Of a stretch of 64,000 nucleotides of DNA, positions 29,176 through 39,087 are shown piece after piece (the first letter of the stretch is position 1; every line of letters starts with the position of its first letter). The stretch spans positions 372,001 through 436,000 of the forward strand of contig NZ_JAERJD010000001.1 in the NCBI RefSeq assembly GCF_018257795.1. The letters run 5' to 3'. The translations under genes and the position numbers were made by a program. Under the pieces are notes generated by a model. That model was not told where the DNA came from and did not search any database. It worked only from the letters and a program-made list of their open reading frames with translations. Source of the stretch: Citrobacter sp. JGM124 (GTDB lineage: Bacteria > Pseudomonadota > Gammaproteobacteria > Enterobacterales > Enterobacteriaceae).

Positions 29176-30861
29176 TTGAATAAGGTCTGGCTTAACCGCT
29201 ATCCTGCCGATGTACCGGCAGAGATTAATCCCGATAAATATCAGTCTCTGATTGATATGTTTGAACAAGCCGTCGCACGTTATGCTGACAACCCGGCTTT
29301 TGTTAATATGGGCCACACCATCACCTTTCGCACACTGGAAGCACGTAGCCGGGCATTTGCAGCTTATTTGCAACAAGGGCTTGGCCTGAAGAAGGGGGAT
29401 CGCGTCGCTTTAATGATGCCTAACCTGCTGCAATATCCTGTGGCACTGTTTGGCATATTACGTGCGGGGATGGTAGTGGTAAACGTGAACCCACTCTACA
29501 CCCCACGTGAACTGGAACACCAGCTGGTGGACAGTGGGGCCAGCGCAATTGTTATCGTCTCAAATTTTGCTCATACCCTGGAAAAGGTGGTCGGCAAAAC
29601 GCCCGTCAAACATGTGATTTTAACCCGCCTGGGAGATCAGCTTTCCACCGCGAAAGGAACACTGGTCAATCTGGTGGTGAAGTATATTAAGCGCATGGTA
29701 CCCAAGTATCATCTCCCCGATGCCATTTCATTCCGTCAGGCCATTCAGTGCGGCGAGCGTTTACAGTATGTTAAGCCTGAGATGGTTAATGCGGATCTTG
29801 CCTTTTTGCAGTACACCGGTGGTACCACCGGCGTTGCTAAAGGAGCAATGCTGACGCATCGTAATATGCTGGCTAACCTCGAGCAGGTGAATGCCGCATA
29901 TGGCCCATTGCTTGAAGAAGGGAAAGAGCTGGTGGTGACACCGTTACCGCTCTATCACATTTTTGCCCTGACGATGAACTGCCTGTTCTTTATTGAACTG
30001 GGGGGATGCAGTTTACTGATAACTAACCCGCGCGATATTCCTGGTTTTGTCAAAGAATTGGGGCGCCATAAATTTACCGCTATGACGGGGGTAAATACCT
30101 TGTTTAATGCGTTATTAAATAATAAGGCATTTCAGCAGCTGGATTTTTCAACACTGCATTTATCCGCCGGTGGAGGCATGCAAGTCCAGCGTGTGGTTGC
30201 CGAACGCTGGGAGCAGCTCACAGGGCGTTTTTTGCTGGAAGGTTATGGTCTGACGGAGTGCGCCCCACTGGTTAGCGCTAATCCCCATAATATGACTTAT
30301 CACAGTGGCTCAATTGGTTTGCCTGTGCCTTCTACTGAAGTGAAACTGATTGATGATAATGGTCAGGAGGTTCCCCCAGGTGAACCCGGTGAGCTTTGTG
30401 TGAAAGGCCCGCAAGTGATGGCTGGCTACTGGCAACAGCCTGACGCGACAGCAGAAGTGCTCAAAGACGGGTGGCTACGAACCGGCGATATTGTGGACAT
30501 TGATAATGACGGCTTTATGCGTATTGTCGATCGTAAAAAAGATATGATCCTGGTCTCGGGCTTTAACGTCTATCCTAATGAAATTGAAGAAGTCGTCATG
30601 CAGCACCAGGGGGTGCTGGAAGTGGCTGCCGTGGGGGTTCCTGCGGGTGTTACTGGTGAAACTGTCAAAATTTTTGTGGTTAAAAAATCACCTGAACTGA
30701 GCGAGCAGGAATTGATTCTCTATTGTCGTAAGCACTTAACAGCCTATAAAGTGCCAAAACTGGTTGAGTTTCGTTCTGAATTGCCTAAATCCAGTGTCGG
30801 GAAAATACTACGACGAGAGCTACGAGACGAGACAGGTGGGACGGGGAGCGCGACCCTCTGA
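29176..30861 (+). CDS. fadD: FadD, long-chain fatty acyl-CoA synthetase
   Basis: Activates imported long-chain fatty acids to acyl-CoA at the inner membrane. The TTG at 29176 gives [14 protein letters not shown] and 561 residues, equal to E. coli FadD, which also uses TTG. An upstream ATG would add 11 unconserved residues. The ATP/AMP motif [18 protein letters not shown], the [12 protein letters not shown] motif and the FACS motif region [20 protein letters not shown] are present. I could not find a clear FadR operator in the 226 bp upstream, though the regulator gene fadR is in the window. Confidence 0.97.
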   Translation: MNKVWLNRYPADVPAEINPDKYQSLIDMFEQAVARYADNPAFVNMGHTITFRTLEARSRAFAAYLQQGLGLKKGDRVALMMPNLLQYPVALFGILRAGMVVVNVNPLYTPRELEHQLVDSGASAIVIVSNFAHTLEKVVGKTPVKHVILTRLGDQLSTAKGTLVNLVVKYIKRMVPKYHLPDAISFRQAIQCGERLQYVKPEMVNADLAFLQYTGGTTGVAKGAMLTHRNMLANLEQVNAAYGPLLEEGKELVVTPLPLYHIFALTMNCLFFIELGGCSLLITNPRDIPGFVKELGRHKFTAMTGVNTLFNALLNNKAFQQLDFSTLHLSAGGGMQVQRVVAERWEQLTGRFLLEGYGLTECAPLVSANPHNMTYHSGSIGLPVPSTEVKLIDDNGQEVPPGEPGELCVKGPQVMAGYWQQPDATAEVLKDGWLRTGDIVDIDNDGFMRIVDRKKDMILVSGFNVYPNEIEEVVMQHQGVLEVAAVGVPAGVTGETVKIFVVKKSPELSEQELILYCRKHLTAYKVPKLVEFRSELPKSSVGKILRRELRDETGGTGSATL

Positions 30862-30919
30862 GGGTACAACCAGCCTTCGGCGTGCTAATAATTGAAGCAT
30901 CAATCTAAGAGAATAGAAT

Positions 30920-32038
30920 TTGAATTACCAGATGATTACTACCAATGCAGGACTGGTGGCTGTGTGTGAAATGGCCGGACATCATTCTGCATTAGCGCTG
31001 GATACTGAGTTTGTTCGTACCCGTACCTATTATCCACAACTGGGGCTAATACAGCTGTATGACGGTGAAACGGTCTCTTTAATTGATCCACTGGCCATCA
31101 CAGACTGGTCACCTTTCAAAGCTCTGCTGCAGAATACTCGCATCAAAAAGTTCCTTCATGCGGGGAGTGAAGATCTTGAGGTTTTTCTCAATACCTTCCA
31201 GATGATGCCCAACCCATTCATTGATACCCAGATCCTGGCATCTTTCACTGGCAAGGCGCTCTCTTGTGGTTTTGCCACGCTGGTGGAGTCTTTTACGGGG
31301 ATAGCGCTGGATAAAAGTGAATCACGAACAGACTGGCTGGCACGTCCCTTATCTGAACGCCAGTGTGAGTATGCCGCGGCCGATGTTTTCTATTTGCTTC
31401 CCATTGCCCAGCAGCTGATGGCTGAAGTCGAGGCTGCTGGCTGGCTGGATGCGGCCCTGGATGAGTGTCATCTGATGCAAGCCCGCCGCCAGGACATACT
31501 GGCACCGGAAGAGGCCTGGCGTGAAATTGGGCAGGCCTGGCAGTTACGCCCACGTCAGCTGGGCTGCCTGAAAAAATTAGCCGCCTGGCGGTTGCGTAGT
31601 GCCCGTGAACGAGATATGGCCGTTAATTTTGTTGTGCGGGAAGAGCATCTGTGGCAAGTGGCTCGGTACATGCCTGGTTCTTTAGGTGAGCTGGATGCTT
31701 TGGGCCTCAGTGGGAGTGAGATTCGCTTTCATGGTAAGACCCTGATTGCTTTGGTGGCAGAGGCCGAAGCATTATCTGAGAGTGAGCTACCCGCCCCCTT
31801 AGTGAATTTGGTCGATATGCCTGGCTATCGGGGGTTATTTAAAGGAATTAAAGCAGCGGTGCAGGGTATAAGTGAGAGCAGCGGACTCAGTGTTGAGCTC
31901 CTGGCATCACGTCGCCAGATAAACCAGTTACTGAATTGGCACTGGAAATTAAAAACATCATCCCAGCCGGAGCTTATCAATGGCTGGCGGGGTAAACTGA
32001 TGGCAGAAACATTGAATCAGCTGCTGGCAGACCACTAA
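30920..32038 (+). CDS. rnd: Ribonuclease D
   Basis: 3'-to-5' exoribonuclease involved in tRNA 3' maturation. The DEDD exonuclease domain has ALDTEFVRTRTYYP (Exo I, residues about 21-34), KFLHAGSEDLEVF (Exo II) and CEYAAADVFYLLP (Exo III). A HRDC domain follows (about 205-290). The start codon is TTG, as in E. coli rnd, where UUG is known to limit expression. The length is 372 residues (E. coli 375). A strong inverted repeat follows. Confidence 0.97.
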   Translation: MNYQMITTNAGLVAVCEMAGHHSALALDTEFVRTRTYYPQLGLIQLYDGETVSLIDPLAITDWSPFKALLQNTRIKKFLHAGSEDLEVFLNTFQMMPNPFIDTQILASFTGKALSCGFATLVESFTGIALDKSESRTDWLARPLSERQCEYAAADVFYLLPIAQQLMAEVEAAGWLDAALDECHLMQARRQDILAPEEAWREIGQAWQLRPRQLGCLKKLAAWRLRSARERDMAVNFVVREEHLWQVARYMPGSLGELDALGLSGSEIRFHGKTLIALVAEAEALSESELPAPLVNLVDMPGYRGLFKGIKAAVQGISESSGLSVELLASRRQINQLLNWHWKLKTSSQPELINGWRGKLMAETLNQLLADH

Positions 32039-32039
32039 G

Positions 32040-32072
32040 CAGTGGCGGGCAGATAATATCTGCCTGCCACTG
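32040..32072. terminator. Bidirectional hairpin between rnd and minCDE
   Basis: CAGTGGCGGGCAGAT (32040-32054) and ATCTGCCTGCCACTG (32058-32072) pair over 15 bp with one G-T position and a 3-nt loop, immediately after the rnd stop codon. A second inverted repeat, CCTGGTG/CACCAGG, lies at about 32081-32110. No T run, but convergent placement suggests transcription termination or 3'-end protection. Confidence 0.65.
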
Positions 32073-32121
32073 ACCTGAGCCCTGGTGTGACGCTACTCGC
32101 GAACACCAGGCACTGATGCAT

Positions 32122-32397
32122 TCAGGCTGATTTAACGGCCTCGTCGGTTTCAGGCAAGGTGACGTTAAGTTCCAGTACCGAAATATCATCCCCTTTTTGC
32201 TCCAGCGCCACTGTGACCATTTCAGGATCTATCTGTACATATTTACAGATAACCTCGAGAATATCACGTTTCAGCTGGGGTAAATAATGGGGCTCACTAT
32301 CACCACGACGGCGTTCTGCGACAATAATTTGCAAACGTTCTTTGGCAATATTGGCAGTACTCTTTTTTCGCGACAGGAAAAAGTCTAACAGTGCCAT
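32122..32397 (-). CDS. minE: MinE, topological specificity factor of division-site selection
   Basis: Stimulates MinD ATPase and drives pole-to-pole oscillation. The 91 residues (E. coli 88) begin [23 protein letters not shown], containing the amphipathic membrane helix and the anti-MinCD segment. The topological-specificity domain follows ([14 protein letters not shown]). It is the last gene of minCDE, 3 bp after minD. Confidence 0.97.
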   Translation of the reverse strand: MALLDFFLSRKKSTANIAKERLQIIVAERRRGDSEPHYLPQLKRDILEVICKYVQIDPEMVTVALEQKGDDISVLELNVTLPETDEAVKSA

Positions 32398-32400
32398 AAC

Positions 32401-33213
32401 TTATCCTCCGAAAAGACGTTTGAGGAATCCTTTCTTCTCTTCTTCAATGAAGCGGAAAGGGCGAGTTTCTCCAAGCAAGCGTTCAACCATGTCTGTGTAG
32501 GCTTTTCCGGCATCAGACTCGACATCAAGAATAACCGGCTCACCCTGGTTAGACGCCCGTAAAACAGACTGATCTTCGGGGATCACGCCAACCAGAGGGA
32601 TACGTAAGATTTCCAGCACATCTTCCATACTGAGCATATCCCCTTTATTGACACGCCCAGGGTTATAACGTGTGAGCAACAGGTGTTCCTTGATAGGGCT
32701 TTCGCCTTTTTCAGAGCGCTGAGATTTAGAAGAGAGAATACCCAGGATGCGGTCAGAGTCACGAACGGAAGATACTTCAGGGTTCGTGGTAATAATCGCT
32801 TCGTCAGCGAAATAGAGTGCCATAAGGGCACCTGTTTCAATACCTGCCGGTGAGTCACAGATGATGAATTCAAAATCCATCTCTTTAAGATCGTCAAGTA
32901 CCTTCCCAACCCCTTCCCGGGTCAGGGCGTCTTTATCACGGGTCTGTGATGCCGGTAAAATGTATAGATTTTCAGTACGCTTGTCACGGATAAGTGCTTG
33001 ATTTAAAGTAGCATCACCTTGGATAACATTGACAAAGTCATATACTACACGGCGTTCGCAACCCATAATTAAATCCAGGTTACGTAAACCAATATCAAAG
33101 TCGATAACGACGGTTTTACTTCCCTTTTGGGCCAATCCTGTAGCGATGGCTGCGCTGGACGTGGTCTTCCCTACGCCTCCTTTACCCGATGTAACTACTA
33201 TAATGCGTGCCAT
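32401..33213 (-). CDS. minD: MinD, membrane ATPase of the Min system
   Basis: Deviant Walker A ATPase of the ParA/MinD family; the motif GKGGVGKTT is at residues 10-18. The protein is 270 residues, as in E. coli. The C-terminal membrane-targeting amphipathic helix (EEKKGFLKRLFGG) is intact. It recruits MinC to the membrane away from midcell. It lies between minC (24 bp) and minE (3 bp). Confidence 0.98.
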   Translation of the reverse strand: MARIIVVTSGKGGVGKTTSSAAIATGLAQKGSKTVVIDFDIGLRNLDLIMGCERRVVYDFVNVIQGDATLNQALIRDKRTENLYILPASQTRDKDALTREGVGKVLDDLKEMDFEFIICDSPAGIETGALMALYFADEAIITTNPEVSSVRDSDRILGILSSKSQRSEKGESPIKEHLLLTRYNPGRVNKGDMLSMEDVLEILRIPLVGVIPEDQSVLRASNQGEPVILDVESDAGKAYTDMVERLLGETRPFRFIEEEKKGFLKRLFGG

Positions 33214-33237
33214 GAGGAGTTCCTTGCTATAAAGGGC

Positions 33238-33948
33238 TTAAAATAAAGGTTGAAAAAAAAGCGCACCATTAATCAAATTAAGACGGACCGCTTTTCCATA
33301 ATAGTCTGCCGGGATTTCATCACTCAGCCGATACTCCCCCGCGACAGAAACCAGTTCTGCATACAGATGAGTGCAAAATATATGAGTATCAGTATTACCC
33401 TGTGCACCAGCAAGGGCACGACCCCGCATCATACCGTATATATGAATATTACCATCTGCAATTAATTCTGCACCTGCGCTAACATGGCTTGCCACAATCA
33501 GATCACTATTTTGCGCGTAAATACGTTGCCCGGAACGAACCGGCGTATCAATAAAGCGCGCTTTAGCATAGGGGGGCACAGCCGGGGCAGGTTCAGGTAT
33601 TGGGTCAGGTGTAATAACGTGAGATTCACGCGCGACTTTCTCTTTACCCTCATTAAGCAGGGGTAATCCCGCACGCTGAATCTCTTCTTTTAAGGATGCA
33701 TCTTTACAGCCGCTGATCCCAACCACATGCAGTCCGGTCGCGAGCACCGCCTGTTGAATTTGTTGCCAATTAACAGCACCTTCCAGGCTCGCGACATTTA
33801 ATACCACAGGGGCATGCTTTAAGAATGCAGGAGCCTGAGCTATTTTTTCTTCCAGGGCCTGTTGAATCACCGCTGGCCGGGAGTCGTGTATATGGACGAC
33901 TGAAAGTGTGAAACTGCTCCCTTTTAACTCTATTGGCGTATTTGACAT
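33238..33948 (-). CDS. minC: MinC, FtsZ-polymerisation inhibitor
   Basis: The start [17 protein letters not shown], with AAGG eight bases upstream, gives 236 residues (E. coli 231); twelve upstream codons are open but unconserved. The N-terminal FtsZ-inhibitory domain (about 1-105) and a proline-rich linker precede the beta-helical C domain starting near [15 protein letters not shown]. That domain carries the septal and MinD-binding [11 protein letters not shown] motif. First gene of minCDE, divergent from ycgL. Confidence 0.97.
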   Translation of the reverse strand: MSNTPIELKGSSFTLSVVHIHDSRPAVIQQALEEKIAQAPAFLKHAPVVLNVASLEGAVNWQQIQQAVLATGLHVVGISGCKDASLKEEIQRAGLPLLNEGKEKVARESHVITPDPIPEPAPAVPPYAKARFIDTPVRSGQRIYAQNSDLIVASHVSAGAELIADGNIHIYGMMRGRALAGAQGNTDTHIFCTHLYAELVSVAGEYRLSDEIPADYYGKAVRLNLINGALFFQPLF

Positions 33949-34074
33949 CCTGACCTTACTCAATTCAGTTTCAATCCCCACCATGGTGGGACGATATTCC
34001 GAACTACGTAAGGCATGTTATAGTCCCGGGTATATTCAGGCAAGCCAAAGACTGGCTAAAATAGAGTAAAAAAC

Positions 34075-34350
34075 ATGTATTGTGTGATCTATCGAAGTTC
34101 TAAACGTGACCAGACCTACCTCTACGTAGAGAAAAAGGACGATTTCTCTCGTGTTCCCGAAGAGTTAATGAAAGGTTTTGGCACACCTGTGCTGGCAATG
34201 ATGCTACCGCTCGATGGCAGCAAAACACTGGCGCATGCTGACCTGAATAAAGTTAAGCAAGCACTGGAACAAGAGGGATATTATTTACAGATCCCTCCGC
34301 CTCCTGAGAGTCTGCTCACCATGCATCTGGAAAATACCAGCAAAAAATAG
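34075..34350 (+). CDS. ycgL: YcgL-family protein (UPF0745)
   Basis: A 91-residue protein starting [20 protein letters not shown], with the conserved [17 protein letters not shown] and [15 protein letters not shown] motifs. The fold is known in E. coli but the function is not. Divergent from minC over about 125 bp. Confidence 0.93.
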   Translation: MYCVIYRSSKRDQTYLYVEKKDDFSRVPEELMKGFGTPVLAMMLPLDGSKTLAHADLNKVKQALEQEGYYLQIPPPPESLLTMHLENTSKK

Positions 34351-34365
34351 AAGAGTCAGGCCACC

Positions 34366-34413
34366 GATGCCCATTACGTTTTAGCGATACGGGCATCAGG
34401 CGGATTATTTTTG
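34366..34413 (+). terminator. Weak terminator-like hairpin after ycgL
   Basis: GATGCCC (34366-34372) pairs with GGGCATC (34391-34397) over an 18-nt loop; a T run (TTATTTTT) begins about 8 bases later. The loop is long and the spacing imperfect. Confidence 0.4.
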
Positions 34414-34483
34414 TTCTGTTTTTTCTGAGTTATTGTGTGTGAAGTTAAACAGTGTTCCCATTATCTGTCAGGCGAAAGGGGAA

Positions 34484-34518
34484 CCGGGGCGGTGACTCGA
34501 CCGGGTGACGGTGCGAAT
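34484..34518 (+). repeat. Imperfect tandem repeat in the ycgM upstream region
   Basis: CCGGGGCGGTGACTCGA (34484-34500) is followed directly by the related CCGGGTGACGGTGCGAAT (34501-34518), about 95 bp before the ycgM start codon, in a locally G-rich patch. Whether it is an operator or a structured leader is not known. Confidence 0.45.
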
Positions 34519-34610
34519 CGGGTTGTGATATGGATTGCGGGAATTTCTTGTTACACCTGATTTCGCGCAATCACCATTAAGGCTAACGACATTAAGGCGG
34601 AGAAAACATT

Positions 34611-35270
34611 ATGTATCAACATCGCAACTGGCAAGGTGAGGTGCTGGATTTTCCAGTCAATAAAGTCATTTGTGTTGGCAGCAATTACGCCAATCATATT
34701 AAAGAGATGGGGAGCCATACCCCACAAGAGCCAGTGCTGTTTATCAAACCAGAAACCGCGTTGTGTGATATCCGCCAGTCGCTGGTTCTTCCTGAAGGCC
34801 TGGGTGAGATACACCATGAAGTCGAACTGGCCGTATTGATCGGTTCAACCTTGAAACAGGCTAATGAAGTACAAGTACAGGACGCTATTGCCGGATATGG
34901 GATTGCGCTGGACCTGACATTACGCACCTTGCAGGCAAGTCTTAAGAAAGCGGGGCAACCATGGGAAAAATCAAAAGCTTTTGATAACTCAGCCCCTGTT
35001 TCGGGTTTTATTTCTGCAAAAGGGTTCCCTCATGATCCACAGAATATCACGCTGGGACTGAAAATTAATGGAGAGGTGCGCCAGTTGGGTTCAACAGCCG
35101 ATATGCTGCATAAAATTGTGCCATTGATTGCTTATATGAGTCGATTTTTTACCTTGCGTCCTGGGGATATCATTCTTACGGGAACACCAGAGGGCGTCGG
35201 CCCTTTGGCTAAAAATGATCAACTGGAACTTCTTTTTGCTGATAACAGCCTGACCACCCGCGTTCTGTGA
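34611..35270 (+). CDS. ycgM: YcgM, fumarylacetoacetate hydrolase (FAHD) family protein
   Basis: Single FAH domain, 219 residues as in E. coli YcgM. FAHD1-type proteins hydrolyse acylpyruvates and decarboxylate oxaloacetate; the in vivo role here is inferred. The substrate motif NYANHIKEMG, the metal-binding acidic residues (IHHEVELAVLIG and YGIALDLTLR) and the C-terminal PGDIILTGTPEGVGP motif are all present. Confidence 0.94.
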   Translation: MYQHRNWQGEVLDFPVNKVICVGSNYANHIKEMGSHTPQEPVLFIKPETALCDIRQSLVLPEGLGEIHHEVELAVLIGSTLKQANEVQVQDAIAGYGIALDLTLRTLQASLKKAGQPWEKSKAFDNSAPVSGFISAKGFPHDPQNITLGLKINGEVRQLGSTADMLHKIVPLIAYMSRFFTLRPGDIILTGTPEGVGPLAKNDQLELLFADNSLTTRVL

Positions 35271-35361
35271 TCCTATTGCCGCCAACCGGCGGCAATACTT
35301 GCATCCTTAAGGTATACTGTTTATAAGGTGCATCTTTAAATATTATCATGCAGGAACTGTT

Positions 35362-35808
35362 ATGACCGTTGTCCCCTTCTGGCAAAGTAAGACCCTTGAT
35401 GAAATGAGTGATGCCGAATGGGAATCGCTGTGTGATGGCTGCGGGCAATGCTGTCTCAACAAACTTATGGACGAAGACACGGATGAAATTTACTTCACCA
35501 ATGTCGCCTGTAAACAGCTCAATATAAAAACTTGCCAGTGTAAAAACTACGCCCGGCGTTTTGAGTATGAACCGGACTGTATCAAACTGACCCGGGACAA
35601 TTTACCCACTTTTGAGTGGCTGCCCCAAAGTTGTGCCTATCGTCTACTGGCGGAAGGCAAGCCGCTCCCCGCATGGCACCCACTTCTTACAGGATCTAAA
35701 TCTGCGATGCACCGTGAGCGTATTTCGGTACGTCATATTGCGGTAAAAGAGTCTGAGGTGGTTGACTGGCAAGATCACATTTTAAATAAGCCAGAGTGGG
35801 CGGAGTAA
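35362..35808 (+). CDS. ycgN: YcgN, UPF0260 cysteine-cluster protein
   Basis: A 148-residue protein with the [12 protein letters not shown] cluster (about residues 28-39), a second set [14 protein letters not shown] and later single cysteines (PDCIKL, SCAYRL). This is the YkgJ-like zinc or iron cysteine-cluster pattern. The E. coli protein is nearly the same length. The function is unknown. Confidence 0.93.
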   Translation: MTVVPFWQSKTLDEMSDAEWESLCDGCGQCCLNKLMDEDTDEIYFTNVACKQLNIKTCQCKNYARRFEYEPDCIKLTRDNLPTFEWLPQSCAYRLLAEGKPLPAWHPLLTGSKSAMHRERISVRHIAVKESEVVDWQDHILNKPEWAE

Positions 35809-35930
35809 TTATCTGATTTATCAATGATATTAGCGAATCAGTTACGCTGTTTTTGATAAAGCGCAGGGGCCACTTGTAAGACGAGAGCAGGCATTTTACA
35901 CCTCATTTGCCTGCCCGTTATGCGCCAGGG

Positions 35931-36131
35931 TTATGCTTTTCTGCTTAAGTTGATACGGTGCTTAATGACCAGGTAGACGAGGGCGATGAAAGTAATTAAA
36001 GCCAATCCATTGGTGACATAAAGAAAGACGACAGCATCAGCAATTTTTTCATTCGCCACCATCCAGCTGGCTATGGATAATCCGCAAGCGATACCGAAGA
36101 TCCATGTGATAACCCAAATCAATATTTTCAT
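35931..36131 (-). CDS. Small two-helix membrane protein, unknown function
   Basis: The ATG at 36131, preceded by GGAT eight bases upstream, gives 66 residues. Two hydrophobic segments are clear, ILIWVITWIFGIACGLSIAS and VVFLYVTNGLALITFIALVY, with a basic C-terminal tail (KHRINLSRKA). An ATG eight codons upstream lacks a ribosome site. I do not recognise a family. E. coli has hlyE and umuDC around this position instead. Confidence 0.6.
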   Translation of the reverse strand: MKILIWVITWIFGIACGLSIASWMVANEKIADAVVFLYVTNGLALITFIALVYLVIKHRINLSRKA

Positions 36132-36571
36132 TTTTAATCCATAAGCATTCGTCATTCGGAAAGTATGAGTACTCTAAGTCTATTTCCATACGCTGTCGAG
36201 CTTGTCTGCTTTCTGCCCCGGATAAATTCAGCCCATGTTGCCGGGTGGCAAACTTGATTATTTTACTGCCACCACCGTTTGATTATGATAACGCACCTTC
36301 CGATACCTTAAGACTGTCTGAGGGTTTAACGTTCAGATACGGTAATAATGTGCCGTGCAACATGGAGGGTATTAAGGTAATTAATTTTCGGGCAGGAGAA
36401 TGGGTATTTATTTCTTGCCAGATAATCTAATGGAATAAACATCAAAAGAGGGCTGATATTTTTTCACTGTCAGGAAGAAGCTTGCTTGCAGCATCAGTAA
36501 AAATCGGTAATTCTTAGAGGGGCATCACCACATCAGGGTGATAGTGCTAATTATAACGTAAGGAAAGCAGA
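36132..36571 (+). other. Intergenic region upstream of the BON lipoprotein
   Basis: About 440 bp. A 61-codon frame starting at a GTG (36245) has no ribosome site and no recognisable family, so I do not call it. Close to the lipoprotein gene a small hairpin ATCACC/GGTGAT (about 36525-36543) lies about 30 bp before the ribosome site. Confidence 0.4.
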
Positions 36572-36886
36572 ATGAAATTGAAGAAATTTTTTATGATGAT
36601 CTTCGTTGTCATGTCGTTGGGACTGACGTTAACCGCTTGCGCACCAACCCCAACAGCTGAAGGGACTGGTGGTTATTTTGATGACTCTGTTATCACCACT
36701 AAAGTAAAAGCTGCACTGATCGGTGAGAAAAACATTAAATCAACTCAAATCTCTGTTGAAACGTTTAAAGGCCGCGTACAACTCAGTGGATTTGTTTCCA
36801 GTGAACAAGAAGCAGCGTTAGCGGTTAAAACGGCACAAACCGTTCCTGGTGTCAGATTAGTTATTAACTCTCTACGCTTGCGATAA
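36572..36886 (+). CDS. BON-domain lipoprotein (OsmY/DolP-like), periplasmic
   Basis: A 104-residue protein with a signal peptide and lipobox LTLTAC (C23 is the predicted lipidated cysteine). A single BON domain follows, from YFDDSVITTKVKAALIGE to VPGVRLVINSLRLR. BON domains bind phospholipid; in OsmY and DolP they support envelope integrity and outer-membrane quality control. D24 is absent (residues after C23 are APTP), so outer-membrane sorting is expected. The ribosome site AAGGAAAG is good. The nearest named gene is uncertain. Confidence 0.85.
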   Translation: MKLKKFFMMIFVVMSLGLTLTACAPTPTAEGTGGYFDDSVITTKVKAALIGEKNIKSTQISVETFKGRVQLSGFVSSEQEAALAVKTAQTVPGVRLVINSLRLR

Positions 36887-37007
36887 ACAGGCGTCATGGA
36901 AGGTGGCACTTAAGGTCCTCATTTTATAAAACGCATTGTGCCTTTGCCGGTGGTTTTATTATTCAGGCAAGCCTCTGGTCTCCCGTAAGGGAGTGAACTC
37001 AAATGAT

Positions 37008-37047
37008 AAAAAAATGGCTCACCCCAGGGTGAGCCATTTTATTTTTG
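37008..37047. terminator. Bidirectional terminator between the BON lipoprotein and dsbB
   Basis: AAAATGGCTCACCC (37011-37024) and GGGTGAGCCATTTT (37027-37040) form a 14-bp arm around a CA turn, with A and T runs on either side. It serves the plus-strand lipoprotein gene and the minus-strand dsbB. Confidence 0.93.
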
Positions 37048-37058
37048 TTTATCAGGGA

Positions 37059-37589
37059 CTACTTGCTGAACAGCCCGCGTTTTTTAGGTTTAAACAGCTG
37101 GGCTATCAATACCAGCACCGCAACCAACAGATAAGCTGCGAAAATACCCACTAACCACTGGGGCATTTCAAGTGATAAGAATGACCATTGCAGCTCTGCA
37201 CAGTCACCGCTCGCCACAAAGACTTGTGGCAGCCATTGATCAAGAGGTAACCATTGGGGAAAGTGTGGTGCAAAATCACAGGTAGCAAAAGGGGAAGGGT
37301 GTAGCTGTATCATGGTATGTGCCCAGGCCAGTTGCAGCCCCTTGGCGGCACTGAATAACCACAGTGCAATGGCTGCATAGCGCAGTGGTGATTTCGGCGC
37401 GATGGCTCCCAATAACCCGGCCCCCATTACACCGAATAATGCACAACGCTCATAGATGCACATCACGCAAGGGTGGAGCCCCATGACGTGCTGAAACCAA
37501 AGAGCGACTAATTCTAAAGCGAATGCGGTAAACGCCATTAACAGCCATGCTCCGCGTCCACGTGAGCACTGGTTTAAGTATTGCAACAT
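37059..37589 (-). CDS. dsbB: DsbB, quinone-linked oxidant of DsbA
   Basis: Four-helix inner-membrane protein that reoxidises DsbA and passes electrons to ubiquinone or menaquinone. The start [15 protein letters not shown] gives 176 residues, as in E. coli; 28 upstream codons are open but not conserved. Redox pairs are C41-VM-C44 in [11 protein letters not shown], and the periplasmic cysteines in FATCDFAP and SGDCAELQW. In E. coli nhaB is next door; it is absent here. Confidence 0.97.
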   Translation of the reverse strand: MLQYLNQCSRGRGAWLLMAFTAFALELVALWFQHVMGLHPCVMCIYERCALFGVMGAGLLGAIAPKSPLRYAAIALWLFSAAKGLQLAWAHTMIQLHPSPFATCDFAPHFPQWLPLDQWLPQVFVASGDCAELQWSFLSLEMPQWLVGIFAAYLLVAVLVLIAQLFKPKKRGLFSK

Positions 37590-38274
37590 AATCAAGGTCC
37601 CTGCAACATGCCAAGAGTCGGCAGTGTAAACGAAAAAGTTTTTTGTGCCAGTAGGCCGCTGAAAATAACCCACTTAACGAAAACGCTGGTCACCTTAAAA
37701 ACCTTCAACACTGAGGCCTTCAAGGGGCAGATGTTTTTATGACAACAGAATTACCAAGTTATTCAATAAAAATCAATATATTATGCCTTTTCCGGTAAAG
37801 AAATACTCCGAAAGCAAGGCGTGCTGATACTGTTAATGGAATCTATTTTTTAGCTATAATGTGCTTACGATCGTGTTATAGCGATAGACACTGCATTTAT
37901 TTACGCTTGTCTATTGTCGGGAGCATAAAATAATTCCGAATAATACCGCTTTTACATACGATTACTTTTGATAAATTTATAACCATAGCGAGCCTGTTAT
38001 CACCAGCGACTGAATGACAGGCCGTGATATAGCGCACCCGACCTCAATAATGTTATTGTAAAATGCGCTATAAAGGTTATTTCTATTGTATCGTTTTGTT
38101 AAAAATCATCCTGAAGCCTTGTCGTGTGAGTCTGTTTTACCGGGCGATAAGATGGTCTGTGTCGATTGGATACTAAAATTCAATATAGAATTTAAATATG
38201 GGCGCTATCTGGCGTTCATGGTGTCTGGTATGATGAGTTTAATTAGCAAAACCTGAGTAATGGACAATTTTACC
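37590..38274 (+). other. Non-coding interval in place of nhaB
   Basis: About 685 bp of AT-rich DNA between dsbB and fadR with no supported gene. In E. coli nhaB (a sodium/proton antiporter) lies here, and I see no remnant of it. A 9-bp inverted repeat TATAGCGCA (38028-38036) / TGCGCTATA (38064-38072) is present. The promoters of fadR and dsbB must lie in this interval. Confidence 0.5.
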
Positions 38275-38994
38275 ATGGTCATCAAGGCACAAAGCCCAGC
38301 GGGTTTCGCTGAAGAGTATATTATCGAAAGTATTTGGAATAATCGCTTCCCGCCCGGGTCGATTCTTCCTGCAGAACGTGAATTATCGGAACTGATTGGC
38401 GTTACCCGAACCACGCTGCGTGAAGTGTTACAACGCCTTGCCCGGGATGGCTGGTTAACTATTCAGCATGGTAAACCTACTCGTGTGAATAATTTTTGGG
38501 AAACGTCCGGGCTTAATATTCTGGAAACTATCGCGCGCCTTGACCACGATAGCATGCCACAACTTATCGATAATCTTTTATCGGTGCGCACGAATATTTC
38601 GACTATTTTTATTCGCACCGCTATTCGTTTACATCCTGATAACGTGCGAGAAGTATTATCTCAAACTGCCGGGGTTGATGACCACGCCGATGCGTTTGCT
38701 GAACTCGATTATAATATCTTTCGCGGATTGGCGTTTGCTTCCGGTAATCCGGTTTATGGCTTGATCATTAATGGGATGAAAGGGTTGTACACCCGTATTG
38801 GTCGTCATTATTTTTCAAACCCGGCGGCTCGCCGGCTGGCCCTGGATTTTTACCGCCAGCTTGACGCGCTGTGCGAGCAGCATCGCTATGACAACGTCTT
38901 CGATGTGGTCAGAAATTATGGTCGAGAAAGTGGGGAAATCTGGCACGGCATGCAGAAGAACCTGCCTGGTGATTTAAAAATGCAAGGGCGTTAG
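38275..38994 (+). CDS. fadR: FadR, fatty-acid-responsive transcription factor
   Basis: GntR-family regulator that represses beta-oxidation genes such as fadD and activates fabA/fabB; long-chain acyl-CoA releases it from DNA. The start [15 protein letters not shown] gives 239 residues, the E. coli length. The winged-helix part ([29 protein letters not shown], about 34-62) and the acyl-CoA-binding C domain ([25 protein letters not shown]) are intact. Confidence 0.97.
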   Translation: MVIKAQSPAGFAEEYIIESIWNNRFPPGSILPAERELSELIGVTRTTLREVLQRLARDGWLTIQHGKPTRVNNFWETSGLNILETIARLDHDSMPQLIDNLLSVRTNISTIFIRTAIRLHPDNVREVLSQTAGVDDHADAFAELDYNIFRGLAFASGNPVYGLIINGMKGLYTRIGRHYFSNPAARRLALDFYRQLDALCEQHRYDNVFDVVRNYGRESGEIWHGMQKNLPGDLKMQGR

Positions 38995-39041
38995 CCCCCG
39001 GATTAGACAATACGCAAGGGGACTGACAACCTTGTTTGTTT

Positions 39042-39072
39042 GCGATAAAGGGGCGCCTGGCCCCTTTATCGC
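39042..39072. terminator. Perfect 13-bp hairpin between convergent fadR and ycgB
   Basis: GCGATAAAGGGGC (39042-39054), loop GCCTG, GCCCCTTTATCGC (39060-39072). It sits between the two convergent stop codons. There is no T run on either side, so it may act as a roadblock or RNA 3'-end protector rather than a classical terminator. Confidence 0.6.
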
Positions 39073-39087
39073 AATCTGAGCCTGATA

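Noticed and set aside
36245-36430. 61-codon frame beginning at a GTG upstream of the BON lipoprotein
   Set aside because: No ribosome binding site, no recognisable family and no helix or signal pattern; could be real but cannot be supported.
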